64,000 nt of DNA from Holophagales bacterium. GTDB taxonomy: Bacteria > Acidobacteriota > Thermoanaerobaculia > Multivoradales > Multivoraceae. The DNA is taken from contig VXZQ01000005.1 of assembly GCA_009845425.1 (NCBI GenBank), positions 62,001 through 126,000 of the forward strand, given 5' to 3'. The notes beneath the pieces were generated by a model. The model was not told the origin of the DNA. It was given only the letters and a program-made list of their open reading frames with translations, and ran no database searches. Positions 26,201 to 34,354 of the stretch are shown piece by piece. A program made the translations under genes and the position numbers. Numbering within the stretch: the first letter of the stretch is position 1; each line of letters starts with the position of its first letter.

Positions 26201-26429
26201 GGCCGGTAACGGTGGACAGCGCCTGCTCGACCGGCCTTGTGATCAGGCTCTCCATCTCTTCCGGCGCCACGCCCTCGTAGGTCGTCGTGATGGAGATCCG
26301 GGGCATGTCGACTTCCGGCATCAGGTCCACGGCGAGCTGCCGCACCGCGACCAGGCCGACCACGACGACGCAGACGTAGAGCATGGTCACGCCCACCGGG
26401 CGGTTGGCGGAAAGACGGGGAAGGTTCAT
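23265..26429 (-). CDS. RND efflux transporter, inner-membrane subunit
   Basis: This 1054-residue AcrB/MdtB-type pump has twelve predicted helices and two large periplasmic loops. The N-terminus is MNLPRLSANRPVGVTMLYV and the porter motifs are GVDLNEVVNDIREQLD. In helix 4 the proton-relay pair is reduced to one Asp (GMLVDGSIVVLE; the second Asp of AcrB is Gly). The second half carries GIVVNNAIVLVDNVN. It is encoded 8 nt after its membrane-fusion partner. The outer-membrane channel is not in this locus. Export substrates cannot be predicted. Confidence 0.92.
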   Translation of the reverse strand: MNLPRLSANRPVGVTMLYVCVVVVGLVAVRQLAVDLMPEVDMPRISITTTYEGVAPEEMESLITRPVEQALSTVTGLDQLNSMSAEGMSSIQAQFDWGVDLNEVVNDIREQLDFVRGMLPEDASEPTLFKFNLSDMPVVFLGLSGTGDARQVRHMAEQTISRRLERLPGVASAEIQGGRVREIQVQLAADRMAALGITPSEVTNALSRENRNVSAGDMLETGREVLIRAIGEFERKVDVENTIVAIRDGRPILVRDVGRVDDGIRELTNELWINGDPGMRMYVMKQSGANTVEVVDRLKREIEAINRDYAGRAEITILMDGAEFIRQAVNNVQLGALFGAALAVLVLMFFLRDMRATLIVGAAIPISVLATISLMYFNGFTLNVISLAGIALGVGMLVDGSIVVLESIYRRLHEGERPTAAAVAGSNEVAMAIAAGTLTTVAVFLPVVFISGFAGIFFNQLAITVSFALLCALFVALTLIPAAAARWLREVPKSRQVTDECVAALGPVDMAYGRMIEWALGRPGLVMATAVVLLFGSLALVPVIGLELMPESDEGQLNMRVEMPVGAPLDATTGTMQEIEHRVRGALRPDELDSLITTAGPESWWRPAQSNQGTMEILLTPLTDRSRGQEEILASIRHAIADVPAAQIQLFASSNNMMMRMMRGGQDARLVVEIRGHDLDQGNDLAQRVIDAMAAVPGVVHPRLDRESGQLERTLRVDRARLAELGLNGSQVADAVEHYVLGRVATKFRDQGDEFDIRVQLQPEDRLRIEQLPQLPIVTPRGDIVPLGSVASINPGEGPLSINRENQERYMQVLAGIDGRRFSDVASDVEAALSRVETPYGFTVEMGGELEEQRQVFVELLIGVLLAVFLVYTVMAVQFESLVQPLVIMTAVPFSLLGVLLTLAVTGTTLNMNSFLGLVVLVGIVVNNAIVLVDNVNRMRREVGCTLREALIRGSRRRLRPILMTTLTTALGLLPLTLGLGEGSELQAPLARVVVGGLLASTLITLIFVPSLYLLVERGRERRRAIRGRRKAARQAGLHLPQSAPAMQRSRVQA

Positions 26430-26437
26430 CGTCGGCG

Positions 26438-27691
26438 TCAGAATCCGGCGGCGCCGGTGGGGGAGGGCTCGGGTTCATTGCGGACCACCCGCACCGGCGC
26501 GCCGTGGCCCAACTGGTTGTGGCCCATCGTCAGGACGAGTTCGCCGGCTTCGATCGGGCCGGCGATCGCGCTGTACTCCCCGGAGCGGCCCGCGACGGTG
26601 ACCGCGCGCCACTGGGCGAGGCCGTCGACCGGAACCATGACGCCGGTGGAACGCGCGCCGTCCATCGCCACGCGTTCCAGCAGGGCGGTGCCCGGCACGA
26701 TCAGGGCGTTGTCGAGGTCGCGCAGGCTGACGGAGACGTCGGCGTACATGCCCGGCAGGAGCAGGTCGTCCGTCTCGGCCAGCTCGCCCTCGACGAGCAC
26801 GGTGCGGTCGTTGCGGCGCACCTCGCCGGCGACCCGGCGCACGATGCCGGAGAATGTCCGTTCGCCCGTGGCTTCGGTGGCCACGTCGAAGTCGGCGCCG
26901 GTCTGGACCGCGGCAAGATCGCGTTCCGGAACCCGGAACTGGACCAGGAGCGGCGCTTCCTCGACCAGGCGGAGAATCGGCGTGCCGGGCTGGACGAGGG
27001 CGCCGCGGTCCAGGTAGCGGTCCGAGACGACTGCGTCGAACGGCGCCCGCACGCGGGTGTTGGCGAACTGCTCGGCGAGCAGCGCCTCGCGGGCGGAGGA
27101 TTGCTGAACCTGGGCCTCGCCGGCGGCCAGGTTCGCCTTCGTCGTCGCGTACTGGGAGGTGACCTGTTGCTGCTCCTGCTCGGAGAGGAGACCCTGGTCG
27201 TAGAGTTCCATCGCCCTCTGGTAGTCGGCCTCGACGCCGACGAGTTCGGCCGCGGCGCGATCGCGGTTCGCCTCGGCGACACCGAGCTGGCCACGTGCCT
27301 CCTGGAGCTGGTTCCTCACTTCGACATCCGCGATCACGGCGAGCACCGTGCCCGCGGCGACCCGCTGGCCGATTCGTGCCGGCACGTCGACCAGGAGCCC
27401 CGAAACCTGAGGCGAGATGTCGGAAACCTCGCCCACGAGCTCGCCCGAGTAGGCGGTGCGCACGGAGAGGTGTCCGCGGCGCGCGGCGACCGCGCGCACG
27501 GGCACGGCCTGCGCCATCTGCGCGTCGCCCGCCTGACCGCCGGCGCGAGCCTGGGACCCGAGGCCGAAGGCGAACACGGCGGCCGCTACGAGCACGAGGC
27601 CCGCGACGGCAAGCCCCGCGATCTGCGGGCGACTGATCCGGCTGCGGCGCCTGGCGGCTACGCCTTTCTTCGATTGCTGAAACAGGGCCAT
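26438..27691 (-). CDS. RND efflux periplasmic adaptor (membrane fusion protein)
   Basis: ATG at 27691 gives 417 residues. A single N-terminal anchor helix is at about 25-47, followed by the lipoyl/barrel-sandwich start VRTAYSGELVGEVSDISPQVSG. A coiled-coil hairpin spans about 130-210 (rich in Glu, Gln and Ala), and a beta-barrel follows with VSDRYLDRGALVQPGTPIL. This is the standard HlyD/AcrA layout. It links the RND pump to an outer-membrane channel. It is transcribed after the GbsR-type regulator (22-nt gap) and before the pump gene. Confidence 0.9.
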   Translation of the reverse strand: MALFQQSKKGVAARRRSRISRPQIAGLAVAGLVLVAAAVFAFGLGSQARAGGQAGDAQMAQAVPVRAVAARRGHLSVRTAYSGELVGEVSDISPQVSGLLVDVPARIGQRVAAGTVLAVIADVEVRNQLQEARGQLGVAEANRDRAAAELVGVEADYQRAMELYDQGLLSEQEQQQVTSQYATTKANLAAGEAQVQQSSAREALLAEQFANTRVRAPFDAVVSDRYLDRGALVQPGTPILRLVEEAPLLVQFRVPERDLAAVQTGADFDVATEATGERTFSGIVRRVAGEVRRNDRTVLVEGELAETDDLLLPGMYADVSVSLRDLDNALIVPGTALLERVAMDGARSTGVMVPVDGLAQWRAVTVAGRSGEYSAIAGPIEAGELVLTMGHNQLGHGAPVRVVRNEPEPSPTGAAGF

Positions 27692-27713
27692 GAGTCGTTT
27701 CCGTTGGCGTCGT

Positions 27714-28259
27714 CTACGCAGGGTCGGGTCCGGAGTTGCCGTCGCGGCTCGCCATCGCCGCGAGCACCGAGTTGAGGCTGTCGGCGAGAGTCGAGTAGAA
27801 GCGGATGAACCAGTCCAGGCGCTCGGCGACAATGCCGTCGGCGCCCGGCTCGGGAAGGAGCGCCTGTTTCATCTCCTCGGCGCTGGCCTGCCGTGCGCGG
27901 AAGCGATCGACGATCCGCAGCAAGAGGCCGGGCTCCTGGTTGATCTGGAAGTAGTCGCGGCGGTCGCCCAGGCGGGTCACGCGCTGGATGACCCCCATGT
28001 TCTCCAGCAGGCGGGTGTTCGTGCTGATGCTGGCGCGGCTGACCCGAAGGCGCTCGGCGAGATGGTCAAAGCGGACCGGGTCGGGCGAGAGGATGAGCAG
28101 ACCGACGAGGCGGCCGGCGATCCGGGGCAGGCGATCCTCCTCGTGCATCAGGCCCATCGCTTCGATGAAGCGCTCCTCAGCGGCGTGCAGGCTGAGGTCG
28201 GCCGCCGCCGTGGGCTCGGCGGAGCGGTCTGGCAGAGGAGTCGGTTCGGAGACGGTCAT
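27714..28259 (-). CDS. GbsR/MarR family transcriptional regulator
   Basis: This 181-residue protein has a winged helix-turn-helix: HLAERLRVSRASISTNTRLLENMGVI is helix 2, helix 3 and the start of the wing (TRLGDRRDYFQIN). A helical dimerisation or ligand region follows. This pattern matches the GbsR branch of MarR-like regulators. It is the first gene of the efflux operon and very likely controls it from the promoter at 28269-28297. The ligand is unknown. Confidence 0.85.
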   Translation of the reverse strand: MTVSEPTPLPDRSAEPTAAADLSLHAAEERFIEAMGLMHEEDRLPRIAGRLVGLLILSPDPVRFDHLAERLRVSRASISTNTRLLENMGVIQRVTRLGDRRDYFQINQEPGLLLRIVDRFRARQASAEEMKQALLPEPGADGIVAERLDWFIRFYSTLADSLNSVLAAMASRDGNSGPDPA

Positions 28260-28268
28260 GAGTCAGAG

Positions 28269-28297
28269 ATGTTGAATCATCCGGTTTGTTTTGTCAA
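28269..28297 (-). promoter_or_regulatory. promoter of the regulator-efflux operon
   Basis: On the minus strand a perfect TTGACA (28292-28297), a 17-nt spacer and CAACAT (28269-28274) precede the regulator ATG at 28259. The region is AT-rich for this window. No obvious dyad operator is visible, although autoregulation by the GbsR-type protein would be expected here. Confidence 0.55.
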
Positions 28298-28371
28298 GAC
28301 TGAACACGATGAACGCAATGACGAACGTCCACGCGGGAATGCGGTGCTCCTGGCGGGTTAGGCTCGCCGCG

Positions 28372-28755
28372 ATGCAGTCCCCGCGGCGCCGCTCGAGTCC
28401 CCGATTCCTGCCCCTGTTGCTCGGGCTGGCGATGCTCGTCTTCGCACTGCTGCAAGTCAACGACCCGGATCCGCTGATCTGGGTGACCTACTACGCCGCG
28501 ATCGCCTGCGCCTGCACGATCGCCGCCTACCGGCCGCTGCCCCGGGTTGTCTTTCTGGCGCTCGCCGCGGTCACGGCGGCGGGCGTCGTGCTGACGCTGC
28601 CTGGGTTCATCGACTGGCTGCTGAACCGTCCGACCAGCGATTTGTGGGCGCCGATGTCGGCTAGCCGGATGTACATCGAGCACAGCCGCGAGTTGCTGGG
28701 TCTGCTGATCGCCGGCGGCTTTCTCGTGATGGGCGACCGGTTGTCGCGGAAGTAA
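28372..28755 (+). CDS. TMEM220-like small membrane protein
   Basis: The chosen ATG at 28372 gives 127 residues with a basic n-region (QSPRRRSSPR) and about four hydrophobic helices. The segment LLQVNDPDPLIWVTYY is the signature of the transmembrane-220 family. In-frame upstream starts at 28291, 28318 and 28339 would add a non-hydrophobic stretch overlapping the divergent promoter. Family function is unknown. It converges with the cytochrome/monooxygenase-like gene, 3 nt away. Confidence 0.75.
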   Translation: MQSPRRRSSPRFLPLLLGLAMLVFALLQVNDPDPLIWVTYYAAIACACTIAAYRPLPRVVFLALAAVTAAGVVLTLPGFIDWLLNRPTSDLWAPMSASRMYIEHSRELLGLLIAGGFLVMGDRLSRK

Positions 28756-28758
28756 CTG

Positions 28759-30060
28759 CTATTCCTCAGGTACCGCGGCGCTCATCATGAAGCCCATCAT
28801 CATCTCGTCGGTGGAGGGCTGTCCGAAGCGGACCGTGCGATTCGAGTCGAAACCGTAACGGGCTGCCTTCTCGGGCGAGTTGTCGTACCAGGCGGTGTAC
28901 TCGATTCGCGTGCCCTTGGGGATGCGCTTCATCTGGTCGTAGTAGTAGACCGTCTGCCAGGAGAAGTCGAACTCGGGCACCTCCAGCAGCACCTCGGTCG
29001 TGCCGTCGGGGTAGAACGCCTCGAAGCGTGCGGCCTTCCCGCGCATGTGCATGTGCGGCATGAGCGCGATGATGTCGGAATCGCGCCGGGCGACGGTGGA
29101 GTAGGGGCCCACCTGGTGATTGCCGTCGTTCGGCGGAATCGCGAAAGTGAAGTTCATGATCGGCCTGAGCCCGGAACCGAGCGAACGCTTGACGGGTTCA
29201 TCGGCGAAGATGAATCCGATCGAGGACTGATCCCAGACGCCCGTACCTGCGCCGGGCTCCTTGTGGTAGTGGATGTCGAACGTCACCCGCGAGCCCTTCC
29301 TGAGCAGGAAGCCGTAGCCCTCCGGGTAGCGGTTCGCGTCGCTGCCGGAGGAGACGCCGCCCATGTAGTTGCCCGCGTTCTCCGGTGACGGGGCGATCTG
29401 ATCCTGGTTAGGGAACGCGGGCGGCGGCGGCAATTCGCCGTTCTCGTCCGGCGCCAGCAGGTGGAGGTTGAAGTGATGGATGATCTCGCTGTCCGGCTTG
29501 CACTGGAAGGCGACCACCCAGCGGTCCTCCGGCAGGTCTTCTTCGGTCAGAACGTAGGAAAACGCCGCGTAAAGGTCTTCGACATCGTCCTCGACGAAGT
29601 AGGGCTCGGGCATCGTCACGACGAGGTCGGGCTCGCCCACGACCCATCCCTCCATGCTCGGAAACTCGCGCGGAGGCGGAGCGTCGGCAGCGTCGCCGGG
29701 TGCGGCGCCGCTGCCGGCCCAGTTGACCAGGGTTTCGATCTCGGCCGCGTTCAGCACCCGTTCGTTCGCGAACGTGCCGTCGTGTTGCGGATGGGCGTCC
29801 CATGGCGGCATTTCCCGGGCGGCGACCGTGCGGGCGATCGACCGGGCCCAGGGCCGTACCTCGGCGTAGGTGGTGAGCCCCATCGGCGCCCTCATCCCGC
29901 CATAGTTGGCTCCTGCCGGGCGGTGACAGTCCTGGCAGTGCATCTGGAGCACCGGCAGCACGTCGGCGTAGAAGGTCGGCGCGTCGCGATCGGCGGCCAG
30001 CGCGGGCGCGGCAACGATCGCGAGCAGAAGCACGAGGCAAGGGAGAACTGAACGCTTCAT
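28759..30060 (-). CDS. exported cytochrome c fused to copper type II ascorbate-dependent monooxygenase-like domains
   Basis: This 433-residue protein has a signal peptide to about residue 22. A haem-binding region follows with CQDCHRP at about 42-48 and downstream MPPWDAHP (a possible Met ligand). The rest resembles the PHM/DBM copper monooxygenase fold, with His-rich strands IIHHFNLH, DIHYHKEPG and LMPHMHMRGKAARFEAFYPDG. These are the expected copper-ligand positions. Acidobacterial and planctomycete genomes encode many such fusions, none with a settled substrate. A TAACCT hexamer lies 7 nt before the ATG, which suggests a leaderless mRNA. Confidence 0.82.
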   Translation of the reverse strand: MKRSVLPCLVLLLAIVAAPALAADRDAPTFYADVLPVLQMHCQDCHRPAGANYGGMRAPMGLTTYAEVRPWARSIARTVAAREMPPWDAHPQHDGTFANERVLNAAEIETLVNWAGSGAAPGDAADAPPPREFPSMEGWVVGEPDLVVTMPEPYFVEDDVEDLYAAFSYVLTEEDLPEDRWVVAFQCKPDSEIIHHFNLHLLAPDENGELPPPPAFPNQDQIAPSPENAGNYMGGVSSGSDANRYPEGYGFLLRKGSRVTFDIHYHKEPGAGTGVWDQSSIGFIFADEPVKRSLGSGLRPIMNFTFAIPPNDGNHQVGPYSTVARRDSDIIALMPHMHMRGKAARFEAFYPDGTTEVLLEVPEFDFSWQTVYYYDQMKRIPKGTRIEYTAWYDNSPEKAARYGFDSNRTVRFGQPSTDEMMMGFMMSAAVPEE

Positions 30061-30067
30061 CGCGTTC

Positions 30068-30073
30068 AGGTTA
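30068..30073 (-). promoter_or_regulatory. -10-like hexamer TAACCT, leaderless architecture
   Basis: TAACCT ends 7 nt before the ATG at 30060 on the minus strand, so transcription would begin at or next to the start codon. No Shine-Dalgarno sequence is present. The -35 region is not recognisable. Confidence 0.35.
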
Positions 30074-30080
30074 CCAGCAG

Positions 30081-33000
30081 TCAGGCGGTCGCCAACTGGC
30101 GCTCCGGGTGCATCTCGTCGACGTCGACGCCGACGATCTTCGAGACCCCGCGTTCCTCCATCGTGACCCCGTAGAGGGTGCTCGCGACCTGCATCGTCAG
30201 CTTGTTGTGGGTGATGACGAGGAACTGCGTCTCTTTCGACATCCGCTCCAGCATGTCCACAAAGCGCAGGATGTTCGCGTCGTCGAGCGGCGCGTCGACC
30301 TCGTCGAGGATGCAGAAAGGCGAAGGCTTGGTCTGGAAGAGGGCGAACAGCAGGGCGATCGCGGCCAGAGCCTTCTCGCCGCCTGAGAGCAGCATGATGT
30401 TCTGGGCCCGCTTGCCCGGCGGCCGGGCGGTGATCTCGATGCCGCAGTCCAGCGGATCCTCCTCGTCCATCAGGCGCATCTCCGCGTCTCCGCCGCGGAA
30501 GAGTTCCGTGAAGGTCCGCCCGAAGTTCTCGTTGACCTCGCTGAAGGTGGCAACGAAGCGCTCGGAGGAGGTCCTGTCGATGTCGCGGATCGTGCGCTTC
30601 AGGCTCTCGACCGAGGACGCCACGTCGGCGCGCTGTCCGGCCAGGAAGGTGTGGCGCTCCTGCTGCTCGTCGTACTCGTCGGCCGCCAGGACGTTGACGG
30701 GCCCCATCCGCTCCAGCAGGGTGCGCCGGCGTTCGAGCTCCTCGGTCATGGTCTCGAGGTCGGAGGCCTCGCTGTCCGGCGTTGCCGGCGTCTCCTGGGC
30801 GGCCAGTTCGCGTCGGAACTCTTCGCGGTAGTCCCGTTCCAGGTGTTCGGCGTCCTGACGCAGGCCCGCCTGCCGCACGCGAAGCTCCTCGATCCGGTCA
30901 CGAAGTTCGTCGCGCCGGGCGCCGAGGTCGCGCATCCGGGCATCCAGCTCGCGTCCGTGGCCCCTCTCTGCTTCGAGGGCCTCCTGAGCGCCGGTCGCTT
31001 CGTCTCTGGCGCTCGTCCGCTCGGCCAGGGCGTCGTCGAGTTCCTGCCGTGCCTGAGTGGACGCCTCCTCGAGTTCGATGAGACGCCCGCGCAGCCGTTC
31101 CTGTTCGATCAGCCACTCCTCGTCGGCCTCGCGCAGGCTCGCGATGCGTCCCTCGAGTCTCTCGGTTTCGTTCCGTTCGGTGGCGGAGCGTTCCTCGATC
31201 AGTTCGAGTTGACCCTGGCGTCCGGCACCCGCAGTGAGGTGCTCCTCGCGTTCCTCCCGGGCCCGTTCGACGGCGGCGGCCGCTTCCTGCACTGCCCGTT
31301 CCAGGCTGCGATGAACCGTCTCCCGGGCCTCGATGTCGGCCTGGATCCGGGCCTGCCGGCTCTCGGTCTCGGCGATCCCGCGGATGAGTTCGTCGCGCTC
31401 GGTCTCGGCCGCCGCGCTCTCGCGGGCCTGCACGGCGCGCCGTTCGGTGATGTCCTGGAGTCTTGCCTTGGCGACGGCCAGTTGTTCCCGTAGCTCCGCC
31501 GCGGCCTGCTCGATCCGTCGACCTTCCAGGGCGGCGTCGCGGACGCTGTCGGCGGCGGCATCGATGTCCCGACTCAGGGCCGCACATCGCTCCTCGAGTT
31601 CGCCCGTACGTCGAACGAGGTCGTCGAGTTCGCGCTGGCGGCCCAGGGCGCCCGGCGCTGCGCCCTCGCCGCGGACGGTCACGCGGCCGGCCTCGATCCA
31701 GAGCCGATCCCGGCACAGGAAGGCGATGCGCGGGTTGTCCGCCGCCAGGCGTTCCGCCGCCTCAGGGTTTTCCACGAGACAGCCTGGCTGGAGCGAGGCG
31801 CGCAGATCCTCGGGGAGGCCCAGCGCGGTCCACACGTCGCCGACGATCTCCGGATCGTCGAGTTCCCCGAGTGCCGTGAGTTCCGGAAGGGGCTTCGTCG
31901 AATCAGCCGGCCGGAGAAGCGTGACCTGGTGGTCGAAGCCGGCGAGGGCACTGGCAATGGCCACCGCGTCTTCGTCGCAGGGTGCCAGGATCGCATTGCG
32001 CAGCGGACCAAGGAAGAGGTCCAGGCTGTCTTCCCAGCCCGCCGGTACGTTCACTTCGTCGCCGAGGAAGCGGGGCTCCGAGAGCCCCAACTCGAGCAGC
32101 GCGCCGCGGATCCCGGCTCGCAGTTCCTCGTCTCGCTGACCGAGCTCCCGGAGAACGGCCGCCCGCTTCTGGGCTTCGACCAGCTCCTCGCGGCGCGTTT
32201 CCAGTTCGGCCTGGGCGGTTTGCCGCCGGTTCCGGCTTGCATCGAGGGCCGCGGCGGCCCGCTGGGCGGCCTTGGTTTCGGTCGCCAGGGCGACGTCCAG
32301 CGTTTCTACCTTGGCGCCAACGTCTCTGACGTCGCCGTCGATCGAGCGGAGCGCCTCCTGGCTGCGCTCGAGGGTCTTTTCGGCGCGGTCGCGGCGATCG
32401 ACCGCCTTCTCACTGGCGATGCGTTCGGCGACCAGACTACTTCGCAGGTCGTCGATCCCTGTCCCCGATGCCGCCTGTTCTTCGAGCAGATCCCGATGTC
32501 GCCTGCGCGCATCCTCGATTGCTGTATCGGCCTCGTCGATTCGCCGGCGGTCCTCGTGGACCTTCGCCAGTGCTTCTTCGCGCTCGGAGAGGAACATCTG
32601 CCGGCGTCCGGCGAGGACCGCGAGCGCCTCTTCGGCCTTCGACAGTTCAAGGCGCCGGGTCTCCGCATCGCGGGCGCCCGCCTCGAGCCTCTCGGCGATC
32701 TCCGCTCGGGTAGCACGAGCGCCCTTGATCAGTTCCCGGCGCCCCTCGATCGTTGCCAGCAGGGCAGCCTGACGTTCGTGCGAGCGGACGGCCTCTTCGG
32801 TGCGTGCGTCGATGGCCTGACGGCTTTCGGCGAGTGCCGCGTTGCCGCGGGCGATCTCGGCCAGGAGCTCCGCTTCGCGGTCTGCCTCCTGTCCCAGAGC
32901 CGACCCGAGTTCCTCGAGCTCGCCCCGGAGCTTCACCCAGCGCGCCAGGAGCACGGCGTCGAGCAGTTCACGGTAGGCGTCCCGGCGTTCGCGGTGACGC

Positions 33001-33641
33001 CGGGCGGCGTTCGCCTGCCTCTTGAGAGAGCGGAGACGGCGCTCGACCTCGGAAATGATGTCGTCGAGCCGGAGCAGGTCGGCGGTCGCGTCCTCGAGCT
33101 TCAGGCTGGCGAGCCGCTTGCGGTTCTTGTAGCGGGTGATCCCGGCCGCTTCCTCGATCAGCTTGCGGCGTTCCTGGGGTTTGCCGGAGAGGATCATCCC
33201 GATCCGCCCCTGCTCGATCACGGAGTAGGCGCGGATGCCCAGACCCGTGTCCATCAGGATGTCGCGGATGTCCTTGAGCCGGGCCACCCGGTCGTTCAAG
33301 CGGTACTGGCCCTCGCCGCCGCGGAAGATCCGACGCCCGATCGTGATGCGGCCGTCCTCGGCGTTCTCGACGCTGCCGTCGGTGAGGAAGGTGAGGCTGA
33401 CCTCGGCCATCCCCAGGGGCTTGCGCTGGCCGCTCCCGTTGAATATGACTTCCTCCATGGAAGTGCCGCGAAGCGACTTCGCGCTCTGCTCGCCGAGCAC
33501 CCAGGTGATGGCCTCTGCCAGGTTGCTCTTGCCGCAGCCGTTCGGTCCGACGATCGCCGTGATGCCGCGGGCGAACCGGCTCGTTACCGGATCGACGAAG
33601 GTCTTGAAGCCGTTGACTTCAAGGCTCTCGAGTTTGAGCAT
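30081..33641 (-). CDS. smc: chromosome segregation protein SMC
   Basis: This is a full-length SMC ATPase of 1186 residues. Walker A GPNGCGKS is at residues 32-39 in the N-terminal head. Long coiled coils rich in Glu, Arg and Ala surround a hinge at roughly 510-680. The C-terminal head has the signature LSGGEK at 1085-1090 and Walker B ILDEVD at about 1111-1116. It forms a ring-shaped dimer that loads onto origin regions and compacts the chromosome with ScpA/ScpB, which are not in this window. ATG at 33641 gives the usual start MLKLESLEVNGFKTF; a longer upstream frame is not conserved in character. Confidence 0.95.
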   Translation of the reverse strand: MLKLESLEVNGFKTFVDPVTSRFARGITAIVGPNGCGKSNLAEAITWVLGEQSAKSLRGTSMEEVIFNGSGQRKPLGMAEVSLTFLTDGSVENAEDGRITIGRRIFRGGEGQYRLNDRVARLKDIRDILMDTGLGIRAYSVIEQGRIGMILSGKPQERRKLIEEAAGITRYKNRKRLASLKLEDATADLLRLDDIISEVERRLRSLKRQANAARRHRERRDAYRELLDAVLLARWVKLRGELEELGSALGQEADREAELLAEIARGNAALAESRQAIDARTEEAVRSHERQAALLATIEGRRELIKGARATRAEIAERLEAGARDAETRRLELSKAEEALAVLAGRRQMFLSEREEALAKVHEDRRRIDEADTAIEDARRRHRDLLEEQAASGTGIDDLRSSLVAERIASEKAVDRRDRAEKTLERSQEALRSIDGDVRDVGAKVETLDVALATETKAAQRAAAALDASRNRRQTAQAELETRREELVEAQKRAAVLRELGQRDEELRAGIRGALLELGLSEPRFLGDEVNVPAGWEDSLDLFLGPLRNAILAPCDEDAVAIASALAGFDHQVTLLRPADSTKPLPELTALGELDDPEIVGDVWTALGLPEDLRASLQPGCLVENPEAAERLAADNPRIAFLCRDRLWIEAGRVTVRGEGAAPGALGRQRELDDLVRRTGELEERCAALSRDIDAAADSVRDAALEGRRIEQAAAELREQLAVAKARLQDITERRAVQARESAAAETERDELIRGIAETESRQARIQADIEARETVHRSLERAVQEAAAAVERAREEREEHLTAGAGRQGQLELIEERSATERNETERLEGRIASLREADEEWLIEQERLRGRLIELEEASTQARQELDDALAERTSARDEATGAQEALEAERGHGRELDARMRDLGARRDELRDRIEELRVRQAGLRQDAEHLERDYREEFRRELAAQETPATPDSEASDLETMTEELERRRTLLERMGPVNVLAADEYDEQQERHTFLAGQRADVASSVESLKRTIRDIDRTSSERFVATFSEVNENFGRTFTELFRGGDAEMRLMDEEDPLDCGIEITARPPGKRAQNIMLLSGGEKALAAIALLFALFQTKPSPFCILDEVDAPLDDANILRFVDMLERMSKETQFLVITHNKLTMQVASTLYGVTMEERGVSKIVGVDVDEMHPERQLATA

Positions 33642-33692
33642 CGTGCGTGTTGCGGCGGCGTGTGGCTGGAACCGGCTGGTTGAGCTTGGGGG

Positions 33693-33722
33693 AACATAAC
33701 AGGGTTCATGCATAAGTCACAA
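33693..33722 (-). promoter_or_regulatory. candidate smc promoter
   Basis: Minus-strand TTGTGA (33717-33722), an 18-nt spacer and TATGTT (33693-33698) lie 51 nt before the smc start. Both hexamers match consensus at four of six positions. The -35 overlaps a small inverted repeat, CACAA-GTGG-TTGTG (33718-33731). Confidence 0.4.
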
Positions 33723-33796
33723 GTGGTTGTGCCGGCACGAGTTTGAGTCCACAACATGTGGCGTCGCCGCTGAGCCGCTGATACGCTGCCGCGGCG
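33718..33796 (+). promoter_or_regulatory. pyrR upstream region with -10-like hexamer and hairpins
   Basis: Three short dyads lie between smc and pyrR: CACAA-N4-TTGTG (33718-33731), CCACA-N3-TGTGG (33749-33761), and CGCCGC (33765-33770) pairing with GCGGCG (33791-33796). The last abuts the GTG start of pyrR. A TACGCT at 33782-33787 lies 9 nt before that GTG. No classical PyrR-binding loop or terminator/antiterminator pair was recognised. Confidence 0.3.
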
Positions 33797-34354
33797 GTGA
33801 GTGCGCTGACGGTCAAGAGGATGCTGTTCGATGCGCCGCAGATGGCGCGGATGATGCGCCGGATGGCGCTGGAGGTGGTCGAGCGCGCGGGGGGGACCGA
33901 CTCGCTGATGCTGGTCGGCGTGCGCACCCGCGGCGTGCCCCTGGCCGACTTCATCGCCGCCGAGATCAAGCGCACGGAAGACGTGGCCGTGCCGGTCGGC
34001 GTGCTCGACATCACGCTCTACCGGGACGATCTCTCGACGATCGCGCCGCAGCCCGTGGTCAAGGAGAGCGTGATGCCGGTTGCGATCGACGACCGGATCG
34101 TCGTGCTCTGCGACGACGTTCTCTACAGCGGCCGCACGATCCGGGCGGCGATGGACGCCCTGATCATGGACTACGGCCGGCCGCGGGCGATTCGCCTTGC
34201 GGTGCTCATCGACCGGGGCCACCGGGAATTGCCGATCCACGCCGACTGCGTCGGTGAACACGTGCAGACGACGGACACCGAAGTGATCAAGGTCTCCTAC
34301 GCCGCCACCGACGGTGGCAAGGAGATGGTCGAGCTGCTCGAGCGCGAGGGGTGA
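33797..34354 (+). CDS. pyrR: bifunctional pyr regulator / uracil phosphoribosyltransferase PyrR
   Basis: This 185-residue type I phosphoribosyltransferase has the PRPP loop [20 protein letters not shown] and the PyrR-specific [10 protein letters not shown] block. In Gram-positive bacteria PyrR binds pyr mRNA leaders and attenuates transcription in response to UMP; it also has weak uracil phosphoribosyltransferase activity. Here it heads pyrR-pyrB-pyrC and overlaps pyrB by GTGA. Whether it acts on RNA in this organism is open, since no known attenuator is visible upstream. Confidence 0.93.
   Translation: MSALTVKRMLFDAPQMARMMRRMALEVVERAGGTDSLMLVGVRTRGVPLADFIAAEIKRTEDVAVPVGVLDITLYRDDLSTIAPQPVVKESVMPVAIDDRIVVLCDDVLYSGRTIRAAMDALIMDYGRPRAIRLAVLIDRGHRELPIHADCVGEHVQTTDTEVIKVSYAATDGGKEMVELLEREG

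Noticed and set aside
31929..33683. Plus-strand open frame of 584 codons over smc
   Set aside because: It is a shadow of the SMC coding frame, which has both ATPase heads and coiled coils on the minus strand.
33642..33713. Longer SMC N-terminus starting upstream of 33641
   Set aside because: The extra residues are low-complexity and contain the promoter hexamers; MLKLESLEVNGFKTF is the usual SMC start.
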